A stretch of 64,000 bases of DNA from Strix aluco (Eukaryota; Chordata; Aves; Strigiformes; Strigidae): the NCBI RefSeq assembly GCF_031877795.1, contig NC_133938.1:10820920-10884919 (forward strand), given 5' to 3'. Position 1 is the stretch's first letter, and every line of letters begins with the position of its first letter. The notes under the pieces were generated by a model. That model did no database searches. It saw nothing but the letters and a program-made list of their open reading frames with translations, and had not been told where the DNA came from. Positions 1-34,474 of this stretch are shown here, one piece after another. Position numbers and translations under genes: made by a program.

Positions 1-117
1 CCCTTTGGGGTGTCCCACTCCTCTTGGAAGCTGCAGGCACCCAGTGCTTCGGCAGCTGCCGGCTTTGCCTACGCTCTGCAAAGAGCTCACATCCAGCCCG
101 TGTTCCTGGCACTGAGA

Positions 118-123
118 AATAAA
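118..123 (+). terminator. Possible poly(A) signal of an upstream gene
   Basis: AATAAA is followed about 25-50 bases later by a G/T-rich stretch (around 145-165), the usual layout of a vertebrate cleavage site. If real, a plus-strand gene lying left of the window ends near position 140. In human the next genes beyond PIK3R3 are TSPAN1 and POMGNT1, but nothing coding is visible here, so the owner cannot be named. A chance hexamer is a real alternative. Confidence 0.25.
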
Positions 124-160
124 AGGGTTTGCACTTTGTTCTCTACTAACCTGTGTGTTG

Positions 161-2540
161 TGAGAGAGACCCGGTCACCTTTTTACCCAAAAGTTTTGTC
201 CTTCGTAAATTATGAAGATGTTGCAAGTTTTGTCTGATCCTTGAGGAACAAAAGAACTGCTGGACATCTGGAAATCCTGGACGCAAGCACTGTGCCAGCA
301 CAGCTCAGCCCTAAGGCACATGCTTAGCAAGACCAACGTTCCCGGGAGGCGGGGGACGCGCTGCACATGTGCTGCACAGTCCCTCTCTGCACGGGCAGTA
401 AAGCTGATGCCTTCCAAATGCTCTGGATTTGTTGCACGTTTGGAGGACATCTGTGCAGCATAGGCACTGATGGGCTCAGGCTTCCAGCAAATGGCCGAAG
501 GATTTACCTGGTGTGCTGGGAAGCTGAACTTCATGCTGCGGTGGCTGATCTGCCAGCATGTGTCCACCGACAGCTATGCCACTGCAGCTGGGACTTAGTG
601 AATCTGTGAAATTTTGGGGTTTGATGGTGATAAAGTCTCATCTGGCGGTGCAAAGTGGTGTGGTGGTTTGGAGGGATGAGGGAGGTGTTTTCCTGCATGT
701 TTCTAGAGGATGCCTAGGACTGCACAAGGCAAGCATGGCAACAGAGACATGGAGTGAGTTCTTGGTGCCTTAAAGTCCACCTGCCCTCCAGAAAATTAAT
801 ATTCTTGTCTTGGGAACCAGTGTTATTCAACAAAATTCCCCCTTTGGGTTTGGAAATCTTCAGCAGGGAAAGAACCTTAATGCAAAAGACAGACAAAAAA
901 AGGTCTTGAAGCTGATCTGAAAGCTGTCTTTGCTCAAGCCCTCCCTGCCCATCACCTTGGCTTGATGAGGAAGGCATCGCCTGTGCTGGTTTTTAAATGA
1001 TCGCCCTACACAGTTCTGTTTGTTTTATTTCCCTGCTTAGCGTTCAGAGGCTGTTCTTCTTGCACTTATTTACTGTAAAGCAAAGAAAGCCAGGGAAAAT
1101 GATCTCCAAAGCAAATAGAGCCATGTTTCCATTTGGGAAAACTTAGAGGGAAAGCGCGTGTAGCTAAGCAACAATGCATGATGGTAAATGGGTCATCTTC
1201 CAAGGCATGAATTGCATGTGGATAACTGCAAGGAAAACAACCCCAGCCAACACACTGCCGACGTTTGAATTCTTGGCCTAAGAGATTAATAAGAAATGAG
1301 ATGACTTTTCAATACTCGCAAGAGCTCCCTAGGTTGTTATGGGGTTTTTCTCCCACTTTCGACCTCCACTTAAACCTTGGGTGGGAGCCTCCATTGCTGT
1401 AGCTGGACAGAGTTCTGAGTATAGATGCGTTGCACCGAAGTTCCCTGGACCCGAAGAGTGATGGGTCAGCTCCACCACATCCCAGGGAAAGGGACAGGCA
1501 CAAGGGAGGCCCATGGCAGAACTGGGGACTCACCAGTGAGAAACTTCCTTCTGTTTAGGGCCAGAGTGAAGCCAGCATTCACTCATGCGTTAGCACTGGA
1601 GCTTGATCTCAGCCTCCCCCCAGCAGTACACAGGGATGGCTTTGCTCACTTATCCTCCCTGTGAAACTAGATAAATCTCTGTTGCAAGAAAAGGGGGGCA
1701 TTTTCTTACCGTGGGGTAGCATGTTATGGATGCACGAGGGTACTAGTACTAGGATAACACTAGCTATGGGATTGTAAAATCGTTCGGGAAGCCAGGAACA
1801 GGAGAGTTTGCTGGAAGATAAAAAAATGAGATCATGTTTGGTTGGGGTCATAACATCCACATCACGTGGCTGATGCATCATAGGGACAGTGCCTGGCTCA
1901 GCCACAGCTGAAGGGTTAGGGAATCCATCAGCTTTGCATCCTAGGGCAGGAAAAACAGTGTATTGGGTTTGTTTTTTTCATAATAATAACAAATGTACAG
2001 AGTTCAAACTTTGCCTTTGCAGAAGTGACCACTCATCTGGTTTTTCCAGAATTCCTCCTACCGGGAACAGTGCCACCTTCAAACCGATGCTGGCAATTCA
2101 GCCTGAAGGTCAACAAGTGGGATGGCAGCAGAGCAGGGACGAGACCTTGCTTTTCCTAGACATGCCATTGATTTCCTCTTCCTGCTGCTTGCATCACTGA
2201 CTGTGATCAAAACATGCACTGCCATGTTTATTAAAAAGAAAGTTATTGCAGGAAGGTTTGGGGATTATTTCTTTCCTCCATGAATAAAGTTCTACAGTTC
2301 TTCTTAAAATCAGACCTGAGGAATTTACAAAGTGGTTATTGTACATTCCTTGGGAAAAAAAAAAATCTGAGCAAGTAGTTCCAGTGCATTAAAGCAATGA
2401 ATAGAGGAAGTGAAAAATATTTTAAATTCCTTTACAGTGTTACATTTCAAAAATGTCCTGGTTTAGGATATTAGAACTGGGCGGGGGGGACTTTTTTCTC
2501 CCTCTTTTTTCCACTCTAATTTCTCTGAACTTGTTACAAG
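161..2540. other. Intergenic DNA, no gene seen
   Basis: No reading frame resembles a known protein. Only short chance frames are present on both strands. A block at about 1035-1285 is AT-balanced and free of simple repeats, with a non-repetitive texture typical of conserved non-coding DNA, but no single motif settles it. An AATAAA occurs near 2283 without a convincing downstream element. Confidence 0.5.
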
Positions 2541-2544
2541 TCTC

Positions 2545-2830
2545 CTTCCATTTTGCTCACCATTTCCAAGCGATTAAATAGAGAGAGGCCTGGAACGATG
2601 ACAGAGATGTGAAGTGCACAAAGGGACCGGAGTGTGGTCCGATAATTCTGTAATTGGAGCTGCTCGAGGCGAAATTTTTTTCAAGCCAGTGTAAATGGGG
2701 ATCGCTGAAACCCTTAACAATCGGTCTGTCAGGCTGCTTCTTTAATGGATTGCTCTGTTTAACTCTCTCTGTTTGTCACTGGCAAGATGACAAGAGAAAT
2801 TAGTGTACTGGAAAATATAAGGTAACTGGC
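2545..2830. promoter_or_regulatory. Candidate conserved non-coding element (upstream of PIK3R3)
   Basis: This block differs from its G/C-run-rich right flank. It is balanced in composition, has no simple repeat and carries several TAAT/ATTA-type homeodomain cores (for example TAATTG near 2652 and TTTAATGGATT near 2740). There is no coding potential. It lies 6.2-6.5 kb upstream of the PIK3R3 start codon. The call rests on texture and motif content only; a cross-species alignment was not possible. Confidence 0.3.
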
Positions 2831-2835
2831 AGCTC

Positions 2836-5090
2836 CCTCGCCCGGTTCCACGGCCCTGCAGACCCCGGGGTGCCGCAGTGCCGGAGCCCAGCTCACCGGC
2901 TGCTCTGCCACCTCTGTGGAGGAGAAGGAGGGGAGCTTGCAACCACCTGCCCTTCCTAGGGGTAGGAAGACCTGCAAAAAGACCCCACGGCTCTGGGACT
3001 GACATAGTGAAGAGTGTGTGGGGAGAAAGAGGGGGGCCCCCCCATGGCTGTGGGGTCCCTGAAGCACCATGCACAGCTGGCTGCCAGCCAGGATCGGGGT
3101 GGGGAGAGGACCTAAGCGTCCTTCCAACGCCAAGCCACAAACCTTTCATCAGCTGCAAACCGGCTTTGTCTTCTGCTTTTACACCACGGATACTTCCTTT
3201 GGTTTTTTAAGCGCCATGGGTTAATGTCAGTCCTCTGGGGGGTTGGGTGTAGGGTGAGAGCATGTGTGTGTGAGTGTGAGTGCGCACAAGCACGTGTGAG
3301 TGCGTGCAAGTGTGCTCTGCTTTGGAGATGCTCTGACACCTCCATTGTTCGCAGCCAGCCTCTGAAATTTGGCAGCGACGTTGCCCCGAGGCTAGAGATG
3401 TACCTTTCGTTTTTCCCATGAAATTCCATTCTGGTTTGGCTGAGTTATAAAAAAAAAGTTTGAAAATCGCCATTTCCCTTCTGCTGCCTGCATTCTTCAG
3501 GAAAACTTTGGCAGCCTGTCAAAACAATAACTGAACGTGAACTTTCTAAAGAGCTGGCCCGGTGCTGTCTGCCAAAGCAGCAATTCAGCACAGCTCAGCA
3601 CGGCGTGTCCTTTCCCTCACCCCCCCTGTGCCCACCCCCTTGCACACCCCTCCCCAGGCACCCTTTGGGCAGAGTACGGGGTTGGCATCCGCTGCCTGGC
3701 TGCAAAAGCCACACACACCTCCTCTCCCCTCGCAGGAGAGCAGCTTTCCACTTCCGGCCCCGACCGTTACTCCTGGCAATTTTGGGGGCAGAAATCTCTG
3801 GAGCAGTGAGGACAGGCCAGTCCAAACCCTGCCGAGGAATACTTTAGGTCCAGCTGCAATAACCTACGTTGTAGACATTTATTTAAAAGATCTTATTCTT
3901 TTTTTTTTTGTAATGTTATTTCCTATGTTAAAAGAATTTTGTTTACAGTGTGAAGCCAAGTGCTTTTAAGTTAGGAAATGCCTAATGTATGATTCCTCGC
4001 AAGTTCAACCCCGTGTGCATGCACTGTGCTACAACCTTTACGTACGTGAGCCCCTATTTCAACCTCTTTCCTTGTTGTGTGGACATGGGAGGGAAGAAGG
4101 CCTGAGCTGCTCCGACAGCTGTAAATAAGACACTTCCTAACGTTGAAGTGTTTCATTTGAATGTTCTTGCAGACCGCATATTATTCTTTAATACAGGTTT
4201 TTAATGCAATGTATAATTTTCAAACCAAAGCACCCAACTTCAGCACACTTGCCAGAGTTTTCCCTCACCACAGAAATGCGGCTGCATCTGGGGTGGAGCG
4301 AGGCAACTGTTTTGCAGCCTATTAGGACATAAAATGACTCTAAAGCACAGAGGAGGCAGCGCAGTCCTTGTTAAAAGCGCCCATTACATTTGACATGAAG
4401 GTGCAGGAGGATGTGGGGAGTGAAACTGATGCTACTTCACCCTTGCAGGGGTTAATACTTTTAAGCTGGTGGCAAACATTTTATGGTCCTGGGGTATTTT
4501 TGGGGATCAGATTGTACAGTTCAAGGGAAAGATGGCTCAGGAAGACAGGATGAACCCCTGTCTTTCCCATGACCCCTTCTCCTGCCAGCAAGCCTCAGGT
4601 TTAGCTTACAGCAACTGAGCCACACTGAGACCCCAGAGGCAGCGTCTGAGCCAAGGAAGACCAACCCTCCTGCCTTCCCTCATCTCCTCATCACCAGGAG
4701 GTGAGAAACAGGCAGGAATAATCCATTAACTAAACCAAACTACCACAACTGGTTGTTCTCGTGCTGTTACTTGCAAGATGTGGCTGCCCCCTGGGAAGCT
4801 GGCCACCAATTACGGCAGATACTCCACAAATCCCAGTGTCTGCGCAGCGCAAGGCTAGTAATTTTGTGAGCATTTACTGCCAGCCAAGGAGTTGTCCTTT
4901 CCGAGGCAAACACAGCTCTACCTTCTACAAACTCCCTTCCAGCAGGCCCTGAGCTCGTGCTAATGGTGAAGCTAATATCTGGAGCTTGGGAGTGGCCAGG
5001 AACCTCCAGCCTGCCCCAAAAATCTCTCATCATTTTAGTGCGTTTGGCTGGCAGCACTGTGGATTCAGTCCCCCTCCCTCCTCCACCCCT
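2836..5090. other. Intergenic DNA, no gene seen
   Basis: This is a mixed region with GC-rich patches (2840-3150, 3540-3800) that allow open frames on both strands by chance. None gives recognisable protein. Two AT-richer stretches (3840-4250 and 4330-4500) could be regulatory but have no decisive motif. A short TG-rich repeat sits at 3240-3315. Confidence 0.5.
3240..3315. repeat. Imperfect TG-rich simple repeat
   Basis: An interrupted TG/GTGAG-type microsatellite (GTGTGTGTGAGTGTGAGTG and degenerate continuations). On the opposite strand it produces His/Thr-rich frames that are not genes. Confidence 0.7.
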
Positions 5091-5094
5091 CCAA

Positions 5095-5330
5095 CTATAA
5101 AAGCCTGTTGTGGCCTACATTCAGCTGTCGGATATCACATTATCATGGCTCGGCAAAGAGGAAACCAAGCAGTTTGGCACAAATGGCTTTTCTGTGTTCA
5201 GCCTGTTCCAGCGTGGGTCCGTTCGGCTCCTCCTGAAGCACATGGAAGCGCTCAAAACTTCAATATTTAATCTTGCCTTGAAATGCAAATTGTCAGATCC
5301 AAGGAAATGAAAGCGAGTGAATGCATGGCT
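5095..5330. promoter_or_regulatory. Candidate enhancer with POU octamer
   Basis: This non-repetitive block contains a perfect octamer ATGCAAAT at 5283-5290, the binding core of POU-domain factors, plus AT-rich cores such as CAATATTTAATC near 5260. It lies about 3.8 kb upstream of the PIK3R3 start codon and has no coding support. Octamers occur by chance, so the function is inferred. Confidence 0.3.
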
Positions 5331-5759
5331 GTCGATGTGGGGACATCGGGGAGGCAGCAGACGCTGTGCTCACTTCTTGCCTTTCAGCCTTAGCATGGGG
5401 CACCCTTTCTCGAGCTCAAGCATTATCATTATCACCATTATTTTATTTCCGTGTTTGAATGTAGCTTTTCCCAACTTTGGGTGATCTAGCGCTCAGTCAG
5501 ACCTTGAGCATCCTGAGTGCTCAGTGTGCTCCCAGTTTTGTTTCTGTTCTCCAAGGGCACTGCTGTGATACTGGATGCTCCAACTTTGTGCCCGTGGAGG
5601 AGAGATGCGCAGGCAGAGGGGATTTTGCAGTGTGTAAGGCAGCACATGTGCCTCCCTCTCCCCCTCCCCGGCATGCACATGCACACAACCACTCACCCTA
5701 TTGCAAGGCAGGTGCTGTGGCAGGAAAGGGAGCACCCCATGCATGCATTTTGGGAGTCA
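5331..5759. other. Intergenic DNA, nothing recognised
   Basis: Mixed sequence with a short C-rich and CA-rich patch near 5650-5695. No gene, RNA or mobile element is recognised. Confidence 0.5.
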
Positions 5760-6110
5760 AGTAATCCCGGATATATTATAAGCACAGTTTTGAGAAATAA
5801 AAACACATTAATATTCTGTTCTCTCAAGGCATTATCCTACTGTTTACCATTACACACAATCCTTTGCCTTAAATTGCATCTTTGATTAAAGTAGCAATGA
5901 AAGAAACCAGTGCTAATAACAAAATGTATTCTGCTTTAAATCACTAAAGTGAAAACATCAATAAGCTGTAACCATCAGTGCCGCCATGAAAATGAAGGCA
6001 ACCACCATGGGAAACAGCAAGGACGAAATCCACTTTGCCAGTGTAAAAGCCAAGTAATTAGGTCTTATGTGGGTGGAACTTATAATGAGGTGCAGGAAGG
6101 GGGAAAATGA
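5760..6110. promoter_or_regulatory. Candidate conserved non-coding element
   Basis: This AT-rich, low-CpG, non-repetitive block contains a TCF/LEF-like CTTTGAT near 5879 and several TAAT cores (around 5808, 5915). It stands out from the pyrimidine-rich flank that begins near 6120. The call is based on composition and motifs only. Confidence 0.27.
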
Positions 6111-6384
6111 ATTTCAACCCAAGCCTCCCTCCCTCCTTCCTCCCCCCGCCAGAGCTGCTAATCCAAGTTTGGGGGCTGTGGTAGGGATGGCAGCCCCATT
6201 TCTCAGCACTGTGGGGTCTGCAAAGAGATGTCCGCATCTCCACCTGCACCCATTGCCCAACCCTTGCAGGACTGCTCTGCAGGCCTGCCTCACGCACAGT
6301 CGGTGGGCAGCAGATGGTTTGTACCCACGGTACCAACTTAAATTTCACTTGGAGGGGGTGTGCTTCAGGAGGGGCGTTTCACTT

Positions 6385-6535
6385 TGAGCAAGCTCAAGCT
6401 GATATATTGCATCGGCCTGAGAAATTTAATGTAAAAATTAGAAAAAGGAATCGTATCTGGTTATCATGGCTTAATCGGAGTTTGTGGATGGGGATATAAA
6501 ATTAATTTATCTACAGTGAGTTATGTGAATCAAAG
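6385..6535. promoter_or_regulatory. Candidate conserved non-coding element
   Basis: A compact AT-rich block carries ATTAATTTATC near 6500, TTAATCGG near 6471 and ATCAAAG (TCF/LEF-like) near 6529, and it contains no open frame of interest. It is about 2.5 kb upstream of the PIK3R3 start codon. Conservation is not tested. Confidence 0.27.
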
Positions 6536-7289
6536 CCCTGTGCTCCTCTGCAGTTGTCCATCACTCAAGGAGCTCCATTACTGGAGCAGCACTGCTCTCA
6601 ATTGCTTGTCATGGAAGTTGTGATACATCAGCAAACTTCAGATGCTCTGCGCCCAGCTCTTCCCACATATTCTTACGTTGGGTATAACCTTTCAGTTATT
6701 AGTGTTGCAGTCATCTTTCAGTTCACCTAAGCCAGAAGTGTTTTCAGGAGCTTTCTACCTGGTGTCAGGAGAAATTATTCGTAACTCTTCCATGCTTTAA
6801 AGTGCAAATAGAGCAGACAACTTCAGTGCTGGGTTTTCTAATGTTCCCTGACATCTCCACAGTAGATCAAGGTGCTTGTCCCTCCTTGTGTCTGTGACAC
6901 TGGCTGGAAGTCTGCAGAAAGGACTTTTCCTTAATTTCTCAACAGCTATCATTTTGCCTTTCTTTAAGGATGCTTTGCTGTGCTAAGACCAAAGCTGGCT
7001 GCCGAGCTGGCTGCATTTCTACCTCCCGCCGGTGCTTGTGGGTTGTGGGCTCAGGGTCTGGCCATCAGGCTGAGGTTCAGTTCTGGGTGTGTTTGCAGCT
7101 CAGACTTATCCCAAAGCTTGTGAGAGGCAGCTGTTCGGTTTGGTCCTTCTCCTGGTTATGTCCCTAGAAAGAGTGCTGGGTTTGCCCGGGGTCACACTCT
7201 CGTTAGCGGATGGTTATGATGCCCTCTGAAACGCTCAGGTTATTATTTGGAATGCTCAGCAAGCAGCTGCCAGGGACCTACAGAAGTGA
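6536..7289. other. Intergenic DNA ahead of the CpG island
   Basis: No gene or element recognised. The sequence becomes progressively richer in G+C towards the island that starts near 7290. Confidence 0.5.
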
Positions 7290-7743
7290 GGCAGGGGCAG
7301 AGAGCCCACGTTTCTGACAGCAGCAGCAGGGCAGGCTGCTGGGAGGTGGTGCGCTGGGGTTGGCCAGCCCAGGCCGCAGCCGGAGATGGGGACAGTGGCT
7401 CTACCTGCACAGGGCCTCCGGGACCTGGGCCTCCGCGCTCCCTCCTACAGACCCCATCCCCGAAGGTGGGGGCCGGCCCTGGCTGGAGGTTAGCAGGTAG
7501 GCCCGGCGCTGAGGAGCACCGGCCCGAGGGGGTGCAGCCCCCCGCCCCGTCGGTGTGGGTTGGGGGCGTTCCCCCACCGGTAGCGCTGGGGCCGGCTGTA
7601 GCGGGGGCCGCACGGCCCAGCCCGGGGGCTGCCCGGGCCGGGGGTGCGGCGCCGGCGGTGCCCCCGCGCCCCCTCAGCCCCGTCCCCCCTCTCCGCCTCA
7701 GCGCTCGCCTTTCTTTGTCCCGCTTAGTAACCGGGGCTGCCGA

Positions 7744-7813
7744 CCAATCGCCATCGAGCCGGCCGGCTCCGCCGCCCGCTGATTGGGTGGAACGCCTGGG
7801 CCCCTCTGCCAAT
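7744..7813. promoter_or_regulatory. Cluster of three CCAAT boxes
   Basis: CCAAT occurs at 7744-7748 and 7809-7813 on the plus strand, and ATTGG (inverted CCAAT) at 7782-7786. Spacings are 38 and 27 bases. Clustered CCAAT boxes about three helical turns apart are a known arrangement for the NF-Y trimer in CpG-island promoters. NF-Y binding here is inferred. Confidence 0.5.
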
Positions 7814-8318
7814 CCCGGCGCTCGCTGCTCCCTCAGACAAAGGCAGCAGCTCTGGCAACGGGGCTCGACTCCCCCCGCCCCCCGCGCGTGCTCCGCCGCA
7901 GCAGCCCCTTGGCGTCAGGCCAGCGAGGGACCTACCACCTCCCCTGCTCTCCTCAGACGGGGGGGGGCGGTCGCTGGGGGGGCGAGAGGGGCGGCCGCAG
8001 TGGCAAAAGGGAGCCGGGTAAAACTTAGGAAAGTGGGGAAATAGGTTTTTGTTTCGTGCCGAGCTTCCTCTCCGGGCACGTCCCGCCGGCGTCAAGACGG
8101 ACGTTTCCCCCTTCTGCTTTTTTTGCCCCCCCCTCCTCTGCCTCGTGGAACCGCCCGCTCGCACTGTGTCCCCCCCCCGTTCCGTCCTTCTCGAAGGGGT
8201 TAAAAAGCCGGCGCGAAGCCCCGCCCCGGCGACCCCTCCCGCGCGGCGCCCGGGGGGCGTGGCCTGGTCCTCGGCAAGAGGCGGTTGGCGACGGTTGGGC
8301 CCCTCAGAGCCTCTTAAA

Positions 8319-8462
8319 ATGAAACCTAGCGGGGCCGGCCGCGCCGCAGAGAGCCCGGGGCTGCGACCTGCCGGAGCCGCCCGGGGCCGCCGCCTGCACC
8401 GCGCGGGGCTGCCAGCGAGGCACGGCGGGCGACGCCGCCGCGGGCTGCCCGCCCAGCGCTGA
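8319..8462 (+). CDS. Candidate upstream ORF, 47 residues, Arg/Ala-rich
   Basis: An ATG in the CpG island opens a 47-codon frame ending in TGA at 8460-8462. The product is rich in Arg, Ala, Gly and Pro (it begins MKPSGAGRAAESPG) and has no recognised domain. It would be translated only if transcription starts upstream of 8319. A human locus named P3R3URF records an upstream frame in PIK3R3 transcripts, but I cannot say that this is its counterpart. The composition is what any open frame in such DNA would give, so chance is the leading alternative. Confidence 0.2.
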   Translation: MKPSGAGRAAESPGLRPAGAARGRRLHRAGLPARHGGRRRRGLPAQR

Positions 8463-8704
8463 GCTGAGCTGAACCGAGCCGGCGGGGACCGCGGGCCGAG
8501 CGGCCCCCAGCGCTGCCCGCCCGCTCGGGCTCCGCGCCCGCCGTTATTGTTGCCCGCCGCCCTCTCCTTTCTCCTCCGCCGGCGGAAAGAATTCATCCAG
8601 AGACCGAAATCTCCCCTTTTTCTCCGCTTGTTCCCACCCTCCCTCCCCTTTTGTGTGGGGGTTTTGTTTTGCTTTCAGACCGGTGTTTTAAAAATACCCC
8701 GAAA

Positions 8705-8764
8705 ATGGCGATTTTTAGAGAGAAATCAGGAAAGTGGCTTCTCTGTGGAAAGGTGTCTTTTTAA
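8705..8764 (+). CDS. Short upstream ORF, 19 residues
   Basis: The ATG in AAAATGG context (A at -3, G at +4) is a strong initiation context. The frame is 19 codons and ends at TAA 8762-8764, 283 bases before the PIK3R3 start codon. If the leader includes this segment, it should lower or condition PIK3R3 translation. No peptide function is implied. Confidence 0.3.
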   Translation: MAIFREKSGKWLLCGKVSF

Positions 8765-8785
8765 ACAAAAAGAAGCACTCTCTCT

Positions 8786-8815
8786 ATGTATTTTATATAT
8801 AACTACCTGTCTTAG
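8786..8815 (+). CDS. Short upstream ORF, 9 residues
   Basis: A nine-codon frame (ATG 8786, TAG 8813-8815) lies in the inferred PIK3R3 leader. Its only plausible role is as a cis-acting translational element. Confidence 0.2.
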   Translation: MYFIYNYLS

Positions 8816-9047
8816 TTCCTGCAGGGCAGCTGCTGAGGTAGCTTCTGTGGTGGGTTTTGTTTTTTTTTAATTAAGTTTAATTTTACGATTTTTAAAAATC
8901 ATTTTTCTTTTTTGCTAGAAGTGTTATTTTAGAGCGGGGTGGATTCTTCTCGGCTTCCCCCCACTCCCCCTTTTTTTTTTCTCCCTCCATTAAAAGCCGA
9001 GAAAGCCAATCTCTTATTTATAAACCTGCCGGGACTTGACTGTCGCG

Positions 9048-34474
<25,427 letters not shown>

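Larger units (their letters stand above)
7290..8600 (+). promoter_or_regulatory. PIK3R3: CpG island and likely PIK3R3 promoter
   Basis: This is the only extended very CpG-dense stretch in the window, and it ends just before the leader and first coding exon of PIK3R3. Visible elements are GC boxes at 7964-7970, 7988-7994 and 8219-8227, three CCAAT boxes in 7744-7813, and a weak TTAAAA TATA-like element near 8314. Long open frames on both strands (for example minus 7724-8596) reflect low stop-codon density in G+C-rich DNA. The exact start site cannot be fixed by eye; it probably lies between about 7850 and 8500. Confidence 0.75.
8340..9047 (+). other. PIK3R3: Probable PIK3R3 5' untranslated leader
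   Basis: The stretch between the core of the CpG island and the start codon has no convincing splice pair, so the simplest reading is one exon holding leader and first codons. An in-frame TAA at 9021-9023 closes the frame ahead of ATG 9048, which supports that start. TATTTATAAA lies near 9016-9024; it could act as a TATA element for a very short leader, though a position within the leader is more likely. The left limit is an estimate. Confidence 0.5.

Noticed and set aside
7247-8596. Long frames in the CpG island (plus 7247-8044, 265 codons; minus 7724-8596, 290 codons)
   Set aside because: CpG islands lack stop codons in several frames at once. The translations are Arg/Pro/Ala/Gly-rich with no domain, and the frames lie across the promoter on both strands.
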